A stretch of 64,000 bases of DNA from Nocardia mangyaensis. Lineage in GTDB: Bacteria; Actinomycetota; Actinomycetes; Mycobacteriales; Mycobacteriaceae. Position 1 is the stretch's first letter. Every line of letters starts with the position of its first letter. Location of the stretch: positions 5,270,001 through 5,334,000 of the forward strand of contig NZ_CP018082.1 in assembly GCF_001886715.1 (NCBI RefSeq), written 5' to 3'. Made by a program: the position numbers and the translations under genes. Under the pieces are notes generated by a model that saw only the letters and a program-made list of their open reading frames with translations, did not search any database and had not been told where the DNA came from. Below, one piece after another: positions 50,992 to 60,943 of this stretch.

Positions 50992-51756
50992 TCAGTCACC
51001 GAGTTCGGCCAAGAGTTTTTTTGCTGCCTCCAGTTCGGCCTGCAACTGGGCGACCTTGGCCTGCTGGGCACCGCGGACGGCCTCGAGCACACCGTCGACC
51101 ACCTCGGCCACCTCCGGGTGCAGGATCTTCGCGGCCTGAGCGACCGCGGCACTGCTCACGGCCATCCCCTTCACACTGCGCTTCTTGCCGTTGACCACAT
51201 CGACGGTCCACTCCCCGTCGGCGGTGCCGGTGAGGGTGACGGTCACCTCGGGCGCCTTGGTCTTGCGCGCGGCAGTGGTTTTCGCCGGACGCGAGGCAGC
51301 CGGTGCCGGCTTGGCCGCGGTCTCCTCGGGCACGGGGGCGAGCGACCGTGGCGCGGGCGACGTCGGTGCGGCGCTCGGCAGGGTCGACGGCTGGGTCACA
51401 GTGGTGTCCTTTCGGTTGCTCGGCTCGGGGACACTCGCGGGGCGGGTCCGAGCGGACCCGCCCGCCGCGACAGTGGTCCCGCGGGCCGGTTTGGTCAGCG
51501 TCACCTCGCTCGGGCCGAACGAGAGCACATCCTTGGAACCGGTGGGCCGCACCTGCAGGAAGTCGCCGTCGGCCGGATTCCCGAGCGCGACGACCTTGCC
51601 CGATTTACCCTCGGCGACACCGACGGCGGCGGCGGTGAACCACACCATCGGCGGTTTGCCCTCGGCGAGCTCACCGGCGATGCGCGCGAGTTCGTCCTCG
51701 GACAGGACCGGTGGGGCGGTTCGACGGGATGCGGACTTGGTGCTCGGCGAGGACAT
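50992..51756 (-). CDS. DUF6319-like protein
   Basis: This 254-residue protein has an N-terminal segment LARIAGELAEGKPPMVWFTAAAVGVAEGKSGKVVALG that matches a family in Nocardia-type genomes (recalled as DUF6319). A Pro/Ala/Thr-rich linker (about 95-165) separates it from a small C-terminal domain, VTVTLTGTADGEWTVDVVNGKK, ending in a coiled coil. It may bind nucleic acid or the cell envelope; function unknown. Confidence 0.65.
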   Translation of the reverse strand: MSSPSTKSASRRTAPPVLSEDELARIAGELAEGKPPMVWFTAAAVGVAEGKSGKVVALGNPADGDFLQVRPTGSKDVLSFGPSEVTLTKPARGTTVAAGGSARTRPASVPEPSNRKDTTVTQPSTLPSAAPTSPAPRSLAPVPEETAAKPAPAASRPAKTTAARKTKAPEVTVTLTGTADGEWTVDVVNGKKRSVKGMAVSSAAVAQAAKILHPEVAEVVDGVLEAVRGAQQAKVAQLQAELEAAKKLLAELGD

Positions 51757-51900
51757 CGTGGACTCCGGGAGGTTGGTGCGTGGCGTGCTTTCAGCGTGGT
51801 GTGCCCACGATGATGCCTCGAGTCACCGACAGGTTCCGCCCGAGGCCGCCGACCCGGCCCGAAAACCCCACCCGTTCCAGGTTTCCGGGCCGTCCCGCGC

Positions 51901-53076
51901 TCAGCCGCGCGAGGCGTTGCCGCGCGTGCTCGGCCGGATGTTCTCGCGGACCGCGGCCACATCGGGATAGCCGTTGACCGCCATCAGCAGATCGGCTTCG
52001 GCGGCGTAGCTGCGCAGCACGTGCACCAGACCGCGCACCCCGCCCAGCGCCAGGCCGTACACATACGGCCTGCCGAGCCCGACCATGCTCGCCCCCAGCC
52101 CGAGGGCCTTGACCACGTCGGAACCCGAGCGCACACCGGAGTCGAACAGCACCGGCACCCGGTCGGCACAGGCGGCGACGACGGCGGGCAGCGTCTCGAG
52201 CGCGCTCAGACCGCCGTTGGCCTGGCGCCCACCGTGATTGGAGCAGTAGATGCCGTCGGCGCCCAGATCGATGGCCCGGCGCGCGTCCTCGGGGTGCGCG
52301 ATGCCCTTGAGGATCAGCGGCAGATCGGTGAGCGAGCGGAGCCAGCCCAGATCGTCCCAGGTCAGCGCATTGCCGAAGGTGGAGATCCAGTGCAGGACAA
52401 TCAGCTTGGGATCATCGGAGCCGACCATCGCCTGGAACACCGGATCGCTGGTGTAGTTCTTCAGCACGTGACCCCGCAGCTGGGGGAAATTGCCGCTGGC
52501 CAGATCGCGTGGACGCCAGCCCGGTACCCAGGTGTCGAGGGTGACGGTGATGCCCGCGTAGCCCGCTGCCTCGGCGCGGCGCACCAAGCTCTCGGCGAGT
52601 TCGCGGTTCTTCGGGGTGTAGAGCTGGAAGAACGACGGCGTGTCACCCGCGTGCGGGCGCACGTCCTCGAGCGGGTCCTCCATCAGCGTCGAGTACATCG
52701 CGGGCACACCGGTTTCCGCCGAGGCCTTGGCCACCGCGATGTCACCGTGGCCGTTCTCGCCGACCAGACCGATCACCCCGACCGGGGCGAGGAACAGCGG
52801 ACTGGCGAAGGTGTGGCCGAACGCGGTGACCGACAGATCGCGTTCGGTCGCGCCGACCAGCATGCGCGGCACCAGGCCCCAGTCGGCGAAGGCCTCGGCA
52901 TTGCGCCGCTGGGTGAGTTCGTCGCCCGCGCCACCGGCGATGTAATTCAGCAGTGGATCCGGCAGCGCGGCGGTCGCTTTGCGCTCCAGCGTGGCGTAAT
53001 CCATCGGAAAATCGGGCTGGATCCCACCGAGCGCGGCCAGGTAGATCTCGTTCTGATAGTCGGCGAACTGACTCAT
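51901..53076 (-). CDS. lactate 2-monooxygenase-like flavoenzyme
   Basis: This 391-residue FMN-dependent alpha-hydroxyacid oxidase-family protein has YIAGGAGDELTQRRN, VGVIGLVGENGHGD, the catalytic SNHGGRQANG (His), and the FMN phosphate loop DSGVRSGSDVVKALGLGA. Length and the Ala/Gly-rich YIAGGAGDE segment fit mycobacterial lactate 2-monooxygenase, which turns lactate into acetate and CO2. ATG 53076 is the natural start. Confidence 0.85.
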   Translation of the reverse strand: MSQFADYQNEIYLAALGGIQPDFPMDYATLERKATAALPDPLLNYIAGGAGDELTQRRNAEAFADWGLVPRMLVGATERDLSVTAFGHTFASPLFLAPVGVIGLVGENGHGDIAVAKASAETGVPAMYSTLMEDPLEDVRPHAGDTPSFFQLYTPKNRELAESLVRRAEAAGYAGITVTLDTWVPGWRPRDLASGNFPQLRGHVLKNYTSDPVFQAMVGSDDPKLIVLHWISTFGNALTWDDLGWLRSLTDLPLILKGIAHPEDARRAIDLGADGIYCSNHGGRQANGGLSALETLPAVVAACADRVPVLFDSGVRSGSDVVKALGLGASMVGLGRPYVYGLALGGVRGLVHVLRSYAAEADLLMAVNGYPDVAAVRENIRPSTRGNASRG

Positions 53077-53183
53077 CGCTGAACTTTCCCATGCCAGCCC
53101 TGGTCCACGGACCGCAGGGGGGATGTAAGGTGCGTCATACTCGAAAATAGGCAGCAGCGTACCCAGCAGCGCGTTCCGAGATT

Positions 53184-53408
53184 GTGAGTGCCCCTGTCGT
53201 GACCGTCGTCGAACACTCGGCCGCACCCGCCGACCCGGACGTCCTCCTCGCCCAGCGCATCAAGTGCGACGCCATCCGTCGGCTCACTCGCCTTGCCCTC
53301 GGCCTGTCGCAGGACTCGATGGATCTGCTCACCTCCGTCACCGATCGGCTGCGCGCCGCCGAGGGCGCCCTGCGCGATCCGCTCACCGCCGATCTCGGCT
53401 TCGACTGA
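53184..53408 (+). CDS. small helical hypothetical protein
   Basis: This 74-residue ORF starts with GTG 53184. Residues 20-65 (DVLLAQRIKCDAIRRLTRLALGLSQDSMDLLTSVTDRLRAAEGAL) predict two amphipathic helices. There is no family match. It lies between the lactate oxidase-like gene (divergent) and the ACT-domain gene (convergent, 3 bp apart). Confidence 0.5.
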   Translation: MSAPVVTVVEHSAAPADPDVLLAQRIKCDAIRRLTRLALGLSQDSMDLLTSVTDRLRAAEGALRDPLTADLGFD

Positions 53409-53411
53409 GCC

Positions 53412-54245
53412 TCACCGCCGTCGCGCCGTCATCGCCGCCAGGTCGGCGAGCCGATGCGCGCGGGCGATCTCGGCCGGGGTGAACGGTTCGTCCGGTCGCA
53501 CGAAACCCCAGTGCCGTTCGTCGCGATCGAGTTCGAGCACCGTCCCCTCCCCCGGATCGATCGCCGCGGGAGTGCCGGGCGCCAGGTAGCGGGCGCCGAG
53601 CAGTTCGGCCACGGCCAAGGGCAGTTCGTCCGGATCGCCGACGATACGCGCGGCGATGGCCAGCGCTTTGGTCTGCCCATCGATCAGTGAGAGCACGGTG
53701 GCGGGCCACACCCGCACCCCGGAACCACCCGCCTGCACCACCGCCGCGGTGATGCCGTGCGCGGTGATCTCGGCGGGCGCGGACACCACCAGTTCGTCGA
53801 GCACCGCGTCCTCGAGCTGGTGCACGTGCACGGTGAGGATGTTGGCCTCCCGGTGCGCCAGCTGGGCGGCGAGCGTCTCGAGCGCGCCAGGCCGGTCGGC
53901 CAGGCGTACCCGGATCCGCCACAGCGTGGGCGCGGCGTCGATGCGGTCGCGGTGGCGCAGTTCCGGGCCGTGCAGCCAGCCGCCGAGCATCCGCATCGCC
54001 GACGGTTCGACCACCCAGATCACCAGGATCGTGGTGGTGACCGTCAGAACCACGACGGTCACCAGGTAGGGCGGGTGCAGGTGGATCACCAGCGCGTGCA
54101 GCGCCAGCTCCACCGGGAACACCGCCGCCAGTTTGGCCAGCGCCAGTCGGGTCCGCCGGGGGTGCGGCAGCCGCCCGCACACCTCGCAGGCCAGCGTCGT
54201 GACACGGGGTCGCACTGCGAATCGCCACATGCGGGTCAGCCTCAC
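53412..54245 (-). CDS. membrane-anchored ACT-domain protein
   Basis: This 277-residue protein has two membrane spans near the N-terminus (LAAVFPVELALHALVIHL and YLVTVVVLTVTTTILVIWVVEP) after a zinc-like C-x2-C. An ACT domain follows (WRIRVRLADRPGALETLAAQLAHREANILTVHVH), with a second beta-alpha region behind. Such proteins probably sense amino acids or related ligands. Confidence 0.65.
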   Translation of the reverse strand: MRLTRMWRFAVRPRVTTLACEVCGRLPHPRRTRLALAKLAAVFPVELALHALVIHLHPPYLVTVVVLTVTTTILVIWVVEPSAMRMLGGWLHGPELRHRDRIDAAPTLWRIRVRLADRPGALETLAAQLAHREANILTVHVHQLEDAVLDELVVSAPAEITAHGITAAVVQAGGSGVRVWPATVLSLIDGQTKALAIAARIVGDPDELPLAVAELLGARYLAPGTPAAIDPGEGTVLELDRDERHWGFVRPDEPFTPAEIARAHRLADLAAMTARRR

Positions 54246-54427
54246 CAGTGTGCGTGTCGATCACCGAAGAGGCGCGTAACAGCGACGTGACGGTTGCCGC
54301 GAAAGTCGTTGACCTGCAGCGCGTTCCCTGGTGATACCCACCACCTGGGCGGGTGTTGTGTGACCACAGGCACCTTTCGGGCCCGATAGGCGAAGGCAAC
54401 GATTGTGACTCGGCTCACCAAAAGCCA

Positions 54428-54456
54428 TTGACAAAGCCACACAAATGGGCATAAAA
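54428..54456 (+). promoter_or_regulatory. promoter of the fructose operon
   Basis: A perfect TTGACA (54428-54433) is followed after 17 bp by ATAAAA (54451-54456), in an AT-rich island before the DeoR-type gene. Repeated ACAAA/AAACA motifs nearby are candidate repressor sites. Confidence 0.55.
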
Positions 54457-54490
54457 CAACATGAGTAAAGATTTGCGAACCGGAGGAACC

Positions 54491-55258
54491 ATGTACGCCG
54501 AGGAACGGCAGCAGGCCATCGCCACCCTCATCGGGCAGCGCGGGCGCGTCTCGGTGGCCGAGCTGGCCGACCAGTACGGGGTCACCACCGAGACCGTGCG
54601 TCGCGACCTCGCCGTGCTGGATCGCCTCGGCCTGATCCGCCGGGTGCACGGCGGCGCGGTCGGCTCCGGCGCGCTCACCACGATCGAACTGGGCACCGTC
54701 GAACGCGACAGCACCCGCGCCGCCGAGAAGGACCGCATCGCCGAGCTCGCCCAGCGGTACCTGCCCGAGTCCGGTGGCAGCGTGCTGTTCGACGCCGGGA
54801 CGACCACCGCGCGGGTGACCGCCGCGATGCCGACCGACCTGGATCTGGTCGCCGTCACCAACTCCCTGCCGATCGCCACCCGGCTCACCGGATACACCGG
54901 GGTGCGAGTGCACCTGCTGGGCGGGCGGGTACGCGGGGTCACCCAGGCCGCTGTGGGCGCCGAGACCCTGCGCCTGCTCGGCGAACTGCGCGTCGATGTC
55001 GCCTTCCTGGGCACCAACGCGCTCACCGTGCGCCACGGCCTGTCCACGCCCGATCCGGAGGAGGCCGCTGTCAAGCGCGCGATGATCGCCGCGGCCGACC
55101 GGGTCGTCGTGGTCGCCGACGCGCGCAAGATCGGCCGCGAGGACTTCGTCCGCTTCGGCGACCCCGCCGACATCGACGTCCTGGTCACCGATACCGACAT
55201 CCCGGCCACCGCGCACGCGGATCTGGTCGCCGAGGGAATCGAGGTGGTGCTCGCATGA
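54491..55258 (+). CDS. fruR: DeoR-family regulator of fructose use
   Basis: This 255-residue protein has an N-terminal HTH (RQQAIATLIGQRGRVSVAELADQYGVTTETVRRDLAVLDRLGLIRRVHGGA) and a DeoR sensor domain with DAGTTTARV and NSLPIATRL. GGAGGAACC precedes ATG 54491. The stop overlaps fruK (ATGA). It likely represses this operon and responds to fructose-1-phosphate, as FruR homologues in corynebacteria do. Confidence 0.85.
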   Translation: MYAEERQQAIATLIGQRGRVSVAELADQYGVTTETVRRDLAVLDRLGLIRRVHGGAVGSGALTTIELGTVERDSTRAAEKDRIAELAQRYLPESGGSVLFDAGTTTARVTAAMPTDLDLVAVTNSLPIATRLTGYTGVRVHLLGGRVRGVTQAAVGAETLRLLGELRVDVAFLGTNALTVRHGLSTPDPEEAAVKRAMIAAADRVVVVADARKIGREDFVRFGDPADIDVLVTDTDIPATAHADLVAEGIEVVLA

Positions 55259-56274
55259 TAGTGACACTGACCGCCAATCCGAGCGTCGACCGCACGGTCA
55301 CGCTCACCGAGCCGCTACGGCGCGGGCAGGTGCACCGCGCCGACAGCGTCACCTCCCATCCGGGCGGCAAAGGCGTCAATGTGGCGCGGGTCGTCGCCGC
55401 CGGGGGTGCGCCGGTGCTGGCTGTGCTGCCGGGCGCCGACGACGATCCCGTGGTGAGCGGACTGCGCGGTGCGGGCATCGGCTACCGCACGGTGCCGGTA
55501 CCGGGCGAACCGCGGACCAACCTGACCATCGCCGAAACCGACGGCACGACAACCAAGATCAACGAACCGGGCCGGCCGCTCACCGGCCGACACCTGGACG
55601 AGCTCACCGCCCAGCTGGTCGAGCTGGCCGCCGAAGCCGACTGGATCGTGCTGTCGGGTTCGCTGCCACCGGGGGTGCCCGTCACCTGGTACGCCCAGCT
55701 CGTCGGTACGCTCTCGGCCCTGGGCGGTGCCGCGTCCGCGCCGCCCAACGGTGCCATCGGCGCCCGCGTGCGCACCCGCGTCGCCGTCGACACCTCCGAT
55801 GCGCCGCTGCTGGCGCTGTTCGCCGAATCCCGGGGCGCCACCCCAGATCTCATCAAGCCCAATGCCGAGGAACTCGCCCAGCTCACCGGCCGCGACCCCC
55901 GTGCCCTCGAAGACCCCACTGCCGCGGCCGAAGCCGCGACCACCCTCGTCGAGCGCGGGGTCGGCGCGGTGCTGGCCACCCTCGGTGCGGCAGGCGCGGT
56001 CCTCGTCACCGCCGAGAACGCCTGGTTCGCCGCGGCCCCGGCGATCGTGCCGCGCAGCACCGTCGGCGCGGGCGACTCGGCCCTGGCGGGTTACCTGCTC
56101 GCCGACCTCGCCGGGGCCGGTCCGGCCGAGCGGCTGGGTTACGCCGTCGCCTACGGCAGCGCCGCCACCGCACTTCCCGGCACCGGACTACCCGGACCTG
56201 CCGACATCTCCCTCGACGCGGTCACCGCCCATCCGCTACCGATCACCGCGATCCGACCACCCACCCCGCTCTGA
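55255..56274 (+). CDS. fruK: 1-phosphofructokinase
   Basis: This 339-residue PfkB-family kinase starts MIVTLTANPSVDRTV, has HPGGKGVNVARVVAAGG for sugar binding, and STVGAGDSALAGYL with the catalytic Asp. It converts fructose-1-phosphate to fructose-1,6-bisphosphate. It sits between the regulator and the PTS transporter; an Ala/Pro-rich insertion (SALGGAASAPPNGAIGARV) is unusual. Confidence 0.9.
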   Translation: MIVTLTANPSVDRTVTLTEPLRRGQVHRADSVTSHPGGKGVNVARVVAAGGAPVLAVLPGADDDPVVSGLRGAGIGYRTVPVPGEPRTNLTIAETDGTTTKINEPGRPLTGRHLDELTAQLVELAAEADWIVLSGSLPPGVPVTWYAQLVGTLSALGGAASAPPNGAIGARVRTRVAVDTSDAPLLALFAESRGATPDLIKPNAEELAQLTGRDPRALEDPTAAAEAATTLVERGVGAVLATLGAAGAVLVTAENAWFAAAPAIVPRSTVGAGDSALAGYLLADLAGAGPAERLGYAVAYGSAATALPGTGLPGPADISLDAVTAHPLPITAIRPPTPL

Positions 56275-56378
56275 TCACCCACCACCCGTCCATCGCCCGA
56301 CCCCAGTCGCCCGCACCGTTCGAACCGCTTCCACCCGACCAACACCCTGCTCCACACCCACTCCGGAAAGACACGACG

Positions 56379-58601
56379 ATGGCCGATTCGATCATCACCC
56401 CCGACCTGATCGCTCTCGATGCCGATCTCGGCACCGACAAGGACTCGGTGATCACCACGCTCGCGCACAAGCTCGCCGCCGCGGGGCGCGCGAGCGACGC
56501 CGCCGCGGTGGCCGAGGCCGCCCTGACCAGGGAGTCGCAATCGGCGACCGGTCTGCCTGGCGGTATCGCCATCCCGCACTGCCGATCGGCGGCCGTCACC
56601 ACCGCGTCGCTGGGGTTCGCCCGCCTGACCCCTGCCGTCGACTTCGGCGCCCCGGACGGCCCGGCCGACCTGGTCTTCCTCATCGCGGCGCCCGAAGGCG
56701 CGGGCGCCGAGCACATGAAGCTGCTCTCGTCGTTGGCCCGCGCCCTGGTCCGCCCGGCTTTCGTCGCCGACCTCCGCGCCGCCGCGACCCCGGCGGACGT
56801 TGTCGCCCTGGTCGAGGGCGTCATCAATCCTCCGGCGCAGGCAGCCGGTCCGACATCGTCAGCTTCCGGGGGCACACCACCCAGCACCGCCGCTGGAGCG
56901 GCTTCCAGTGGTACAGCGGGCAACGCGCCAACCGGTGCCGATACGTCCGCGGATGCCAGAACCTCCGCAGCTGCGGCGGCCGGTACGACGGCAGGCGACG
57001 CGGCGGCCGGCGCTGGTTCAGCCTCCGGTGTCGGTACCGACGCCGGGGATGCGGCGGTCATCGGTGACGCAGCCGCGGGCGGCGCAGCGGCCTCCGGAAC
57101 CTCCACGACACCGCCAGGTTCCAGCACCGGCCCGCGACGCACGATCGTCGCGGTCACCGCCTGTCCGACCGGCATCGCCCACACCTACATGGCCGCCGAT
57201 TCCCTCACCGCCGCAGGCGAACGGGCCGGGATCGACGTGGCGGTGGAGACGCAGGGTTCCAGCGGCGGTGACAAGCTCGATCCGGCCACCATCGCCGCGG
57301 CCGACGCCGTCATCTTCGCCACGGACGTCGGGGTGAAGGACCGCGAGAGATTCGCGGGCAAGCCAGTCGTCGAATCCGGCGTCAAGCGGGCCATCAACGA
57401 GCCCGACACGATGATCGCGGAGGCGCTGACGGCGAGCACCACACCTGGCGCCGCCACGGTCGGCGGCACGGCACCGGCGCCCGGACAGGCAGCGGCCAAG
57501 GGAATCGGCTGGGGCACCCGGCTGCGCCAGATCCTGCTCACCGGCGTCAGCTACATGATCCCGTTCGTCGCCGCGGGTGGTCTGCTGATCGCCCTGAGCT
57601 TCCTGCTCGGCGGCTACACGATCTCCGACAACGCCGCTTCGATCGTGCTCGACAACTCGATCACCGATCTGCCCAGCGGCGGCCTCAAAATCTATCTCGG
57701 CGCGGTGCTCTTCCAGATCGGCGCACTCGCCTTCAGCTTCCTGGTCCCCGCCCTGGCCGGATACATCGCCTTCGCGATCGCCGACCGCCCCGGTCTGGCA
57801 CCGGGTTTCACCGCGGGCGCCATCGCGGTGTTCGTCGGCGCCGGCTTCCTCGGCGGCCTCGTCGGCGGCCTGATCGCCGGATTCGCGGCCCTGTGGGTCA
57901 GCAAGCTGCCGGTGCCGGTCTGGGCGCGCGGACTCATGCCGGTGGTGGTGATCCCGCTGCTGGGGTCGCTGATCGTCGGCGTCGTGATGTTCGTACTGCT
58001 CGGCAAGCCGCTCGCGGCGGTCACCAATGGACTGACCGACTGGCTCAACGGCCTGTCCGGCACCTCCGCGATCGCTCTCGGTGTCATCCTGGGCGTGATG
58101 ATGTGCTTCGACCTGGGCGGGCCCGTCAACAAGGCCGCCTACGCCTTCGCCGTGGCGGGGCTGTCGGTGACCGACCCGGCGACCCTGCGGATCATGGCCG
58201 CGGTGATGGCGGCGGGCATGGTGCCGCCGCTGGCGATGGCCGTGTCGACCCTCGTGCGGCCACGCCTCTACACCGAGGCCGAGCGCGAGAACGGCAAGGC
58301 CGCCTGGCTGCTGGGCGCCTCGTTCATCTCCGAGGGCGCGATCCCGTTCGCCGCGGCCGACCCGCTGCGCGTACTCCCGTCGATGATGATCGGCGGCGCG
58401 GTCACGGGCGGGTTGGTGATGGCCACCGACGTCACCCTGAGCGCACCGCACGGCGGCATCTTCGTCTTCTTCGCGATCGGACACCTCGGCTGGTTCCTCG
58501 TGTCCCTGTTCGCGGGCACCGCCGTGGCCGCCCTCTGCGTCACCGTTGCCAAGGAACTCACCCGCAAGCCGACGCCGGCCCCCGTCCTCACCACCGCGTA
58601 A
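56379..58601 (+). CDS. fruA: fructose PTS transporter, EIIABC fusion
   Basis: This 740-residue protein has EIIA (1-150) with phosphorylated His 67 in GIAIPHCRS. A long Ala/Thr/Gly linker (about 155-250) leads to EIIB with Cys 262 in VTACPTGIAHTYM, and EIIC from about 380 with membrane helices starting LRQILLTGVSYMIPFVAAGG. It imports fructose as fructose-1-phosphate. ATG 56379 follows GGAAAGAC. The linker is unusually long and low in complexity. Confidence 0.95.
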   Translation: MADSIITPDLIALDADLGTDKDSVITTLAHKLAAAGRASDAAAVAEAALTRESQSATGLPGGIAIPHCRSAAVTTASLGFARLTPAVDFGAPDGPADLVFLIAAPEGAGAEHMKLLSSLARALVRPAFVADLRAAATPADVVALVEGVINPPAQAAGPTSSASGGTPPSTAAGAASSGTAGNAPTGADTSADARTSAAAAAGTTAGDAAAGAGSASGVGTDAGDAAVIGDAAAGGAAASGTSTTPPGSSTGPRRTIVAVTACPTGIAHTYMAADSLTAAGERAGIDVAVETQGSSGGDKLDPATIAAADAVIFATDVGVKDRERFAGKPVVESGVKRAINEPDTMIAEALTASTTPGAATVGGTAPAPGQAAAKGIGWGTRLRQILLTGVSYMIPFVAAGGLLIALSFLLGGYTISDNAASIVLDNSITDLPSGGLKIYLGAVLFQIGALAFSFLVPALAGYIAFAIADRPGLAPGFTAGAIAVFVGAGFLGGLVGGLIAGFAALWVSKLPVPVWARGLMPVVVIPLLGSLIVGVVMFVLLGKPLAAVTNGLTDWLNGLSGTSAIALGVILGVMMCFDLGGPVNKAAYAFAVAGLSVTDPATLRIMAAVMAAGMVPPLAMAVSTLVRPRLYTEAERENGKAAWLLGASFISEGAIPFAAADPLRVLPSMMIGGAVTGGLVMATDVTLSAPHGGIFVFFAIGHLGWFLVSLFAGTAVAALCVTVAKELTRKPTPAPVLTTA

Positions 58602-58626
58602 TCCACTCGCACACAAGGAGATATCC

Positions 58627-58884
58627 ATGGCAAGCACCACCGTCACCGTCGGCTCCTCGGTCGGCCTGCACGCCCGCCCCGCCGCCCTGATCGCCGAGGC
58701 CGTCGGCGCGGCCGGCGTCCCGGTCACCATCGCCGTCGTCGGCGGCGACCCCGTAGACGCGGGCTCGGCCCTGATGATCATGACCCTCGGCGCCGCCCAG
58801 GGCGCCGAAGTCGTCATCACCAGCGACGACCAACCCACCCTCGACAAGATCGCCGAACTCGTCGCCAGCGACCTCGACGCCTGA
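58627..58884 (+). CDS. ptsH: PTS phosphocarrier HPr
   Basis: This 85-residue HPr has the phosphorylation site GLHARPAALIAEA (His 15-16) and a regulatory-Ser region around AGSALMIMTLGAAQG. AAGGAGATATCC precedes ATG 58627. It passes phosphate from enzyme I (not in the window) to the fructose transporter. Confidence 0.95.
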   Translation: MASTTVTVGSSVGLHARPAALIAEAVGAAGVPVTIAVVGGDPVDAGSALMIMTLGAAQGAEVVITSDDQPTLDKIAELVASDLDA

Positions 58885-58893
58885 CCGACACCC

Positions 58894-58926
58894 GACGAAG
58901 CCCCCCGTCGCCGCGGGGGCTTCGTC
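58894..58926 (+). terminator. terminator of the fructose operon
   Basis: GACGAAGCCCCC (58894-58905) pairs perfectly with GGGGGCTTCGTC (58915-58926), followed by GTCTTC. Confidence 0.8.
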
Positions 58927-58952
58927 GTCTTCGGTGGCCGATACCGTCCCGC

Positions 58953-59795
58953 TCAGACCGAGGACGCCACGCCGACCGCGGACAGCAGTTGCAGCTTCTC
59001 GTAGCTCTCGCTCCCCGGTACCGCGGTGTAGACGAGCAGCGAGTTCGACTGCGCGGAGTCCTGCAGGATCTGGCAGTTCAGTTCCAGCAGGCCGACGGCG
59101 GGATGGAGGTATCGCTTGACTTCGTGGGGCACGATGCCGACCTCGTGCTCGTTCCACAGCACGCGGAACTGCGCGCTCTCGGCGTTCAGCAGTTCCGCCA
59201 GACGAGCGGCCTTGGACTCCGGACCGCGCCGGGTGAGCACACTCCGGAGGCCGGAAACGTACATGCGCGAATAGAACTGGTGATCCTCCGGTGGGTGTAG
59301 CGCGCGGGCCGCCGGATCGGTGAACCACCGGTAACCGATACTGCGCGATGGTCCGGTGAAGCGGCTCAGATCACCGACGAGCGCGACACCGAGCGGGGTC
59401 TGGCGCAAGGTCTCGCCGAGTTCGGTGACGATCTCGGCAGGAGTGTCGTCGGTGAGCCGGTCGAAGATGCGCAGCATGCCCGGGCTGACATAGTCGCTGT
59501 CCGCCGCCCGTGTCGGCGGTTGGTGGCCGGCGAGCCGGAACAGGTGGTCGCGCTCGTCCCTGGACAGGTGCAGGCCCTGCGCCATCGCGGCGATCATCTG
59601 TTCCGAAGGCCGCGGCCCGCGTTCTCGCTCCAAGCGCGAGTAGTAATCGGTCGACATGTGACACAGCGCCGCGACCTCTTCCCGGCGCAACCCGCTGGTG
59701 CGACGGCGCTGTCCCCGCGGAAGCCCCACGTCCTCCGGCTGCAATGCCTCTCGACGACGGCGGAGGAACTCGGCCAATCCCGCTCGATCGATCAT
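58953..59795 (-). CDS. XRE-family regulator with MmyB-like domain
   Basis: This 280-residue protein has an HTH region ([44 protein letters not shown]) and an MmyB-like ligand domain with [28 protein letters not shown] and [15 protein letters not shown]. It is divergent from an SDR gene, a frequent pairing in which the regulator represses the oxidoreductase. ATG 59795 is the family start. Confidence 0.85.
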   Translation of the reverse strand: MIDRAGLAEFLRRRREALQPEDVGLPRGQRRRTSGLRREEVAALCHMSTDYYSRLERERGPRPSEQMIAAMAQGLHLSRDERDHLFRLAGHQPPTRAADSDYVSPGMLRIFDRLTDDTPAEIVTELGETLRQTPLGVALVGDLSRFTGPSRSIGYRWFTDPAARALHPPEDHQFYSRMYVSGLRSVLTRRGPESKAARLAELLNAESAQFRVLWNEHEVGIVPHEVKRYLHPAVGLLELNCQILQDSAQSNSLLVYTAVPGSESYEKLQLLSAVGVASSV

Positions 59796-59929
59796 GCCCA
59801 CATTATCTACCGGGACTGATCGCACAGACACGGATCGTCGAGGCGTGGATAACTCCCGCACCACCAGGAAGGCTCGGTTCAAGGCACCCGGCCGGGTGCG
59901 TCGACAGGTCGACGTCAGGAGTGAACCGC

Positions 59930-60868
59930 ATGCCTCGCAGACAGTACGACATCACGATCCCCGACCTCACCGGGAAACGCGCGGTGGTCACCGGCGCCAG
60001 TGACGGCATCGGACTGGGGATCGCGACGCGGCTCGCCGGCGCGGGCGCCGAAGTGATCATGCCGGTCCGCAACCCGCGCAAAGGGGAAGCCGCCGTCGCG
60101 ACGATTCGCGCACAGCATCCGGCGGCGAAACTCTCGCTCGAAGAGCTCGATCTGTCCTCGCTGGCATCGGTCGCCGCCCTGGGCGAGAAGCTGCGCGCCG
60201 ACAACGCCCCGATCCACCTTCTCGTCAACAACGCGGGCGTGATGACCCCGCCCGAACGACAGACCACCACCGACGGGTTCGAGCTGCAATTCGGTACCAA
60301 CCACCTCGGCCATTTCGCGCTCACCGGCCACCTGCTCCCGCTGCTCGTGGCCGGGCAGGCGCGGGTGACCTCGCAGACCAGCATCGCGGCACGCAGCGGC
60401 ACGATCAACTGGGACGACCTGAACTGGGAGCGCCGATACGACGGCATGGCGTCCTATCGGCAGTCGAAGATCGCGTGTGGGCTGTTCGGGCTCGAACTCG
60501 GTCGCCGCAGTGGCGCGGCGGGATGGGGGATCACGAGCACCATCGCTCATCCCGGTGTCGCGCCGACCAGCCTCCTCGCGGCACGCCCCGAGGTGGGACG
60601 CGCCGAGGACACCCGAGACGTGCGGATGATCCGGTGGCTCTCGGCACGGGGACTCGTCGTGGGCACCGTCGACAGCGCACAACTCCCCGCGCTGATGGCC
60701 GCGACCGAGGCCGAGGACGGCGGCTTCTACGGTCCGCGATGGATCGGGAACCTGGGTGGTCCGCCCGGCGAGCAGAAGCTGTGGGCACCGTTGCGCCGCA
60801 CCGAGGACGCGGCACGGCTGTGGACGGTGTCCGAGGAGCTGACCGGCGTCACCTTCGCACACCCCTGA
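59930..60868 (+). CDS. short-chain dehydrogenase/reductase
   Basis: This 312-residue Rossmann protein has cofactor loop [23 protein letters not shown], and the catalytic Ser region TSIAARSG with YRQSK. It resembles WW-oxidoreductase/retinol dehydrogenase-like SDRs. Arg after the first strand (VRNPRKGE) suggests NADP(H). AGGAG precedes ATG 59930 by 9 nt. Probable target of the divergent XRE regulator. Confidence 0.85.
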   Translation: MPRRQYDITIPDLTGKRAVVTGASDGIGLGIATRLAGAGAEVIMPVRNPRKGEAAVATIRAQHPAAKLSLEELDLSSLASVAALGEKLRADNAPIHLLVNNAGVMTPPERQTTTDGFELQFGTNHLGHFALTGHLLPLLVAGQARVTSQTSIAARSGTINWDDLNWERRYDGMASYRQSKIACGLFGLELGRRSGAAGWGITSTIAHPGVAPTSLLAARPEVGRAEDTRDVRMIRWLSARGLVVGTVDSAQLPALMAATEAEDGGFYGPRWIGNLGGPPGEQKLWAPLRRTEDAARLWTVSEELTGVTFAHP

Positions 60869-60872
60869 GCCG

Positions 60873-60919
60873 AATCTATTTGTACGATAGTTCTACTTGT
60901 ACTATCGTACAAATAGATT
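60873..60919 (+). promoter_or_regulatory. long dyad operator before the exporter gene
   Basis: AATCTATTTGTACGATAGT (60873-60891) is repeated as a perfect inverted copy at 60901-60919, with a 9-nt spacer. It lies between the SDR stop and the MFS start and is the likely site of the TetR protein encoded two genes on. Confidence 0.8.
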
Positions 60920-60943
60920 GTTCTGGCGAGGCGGGAGTTGTCG

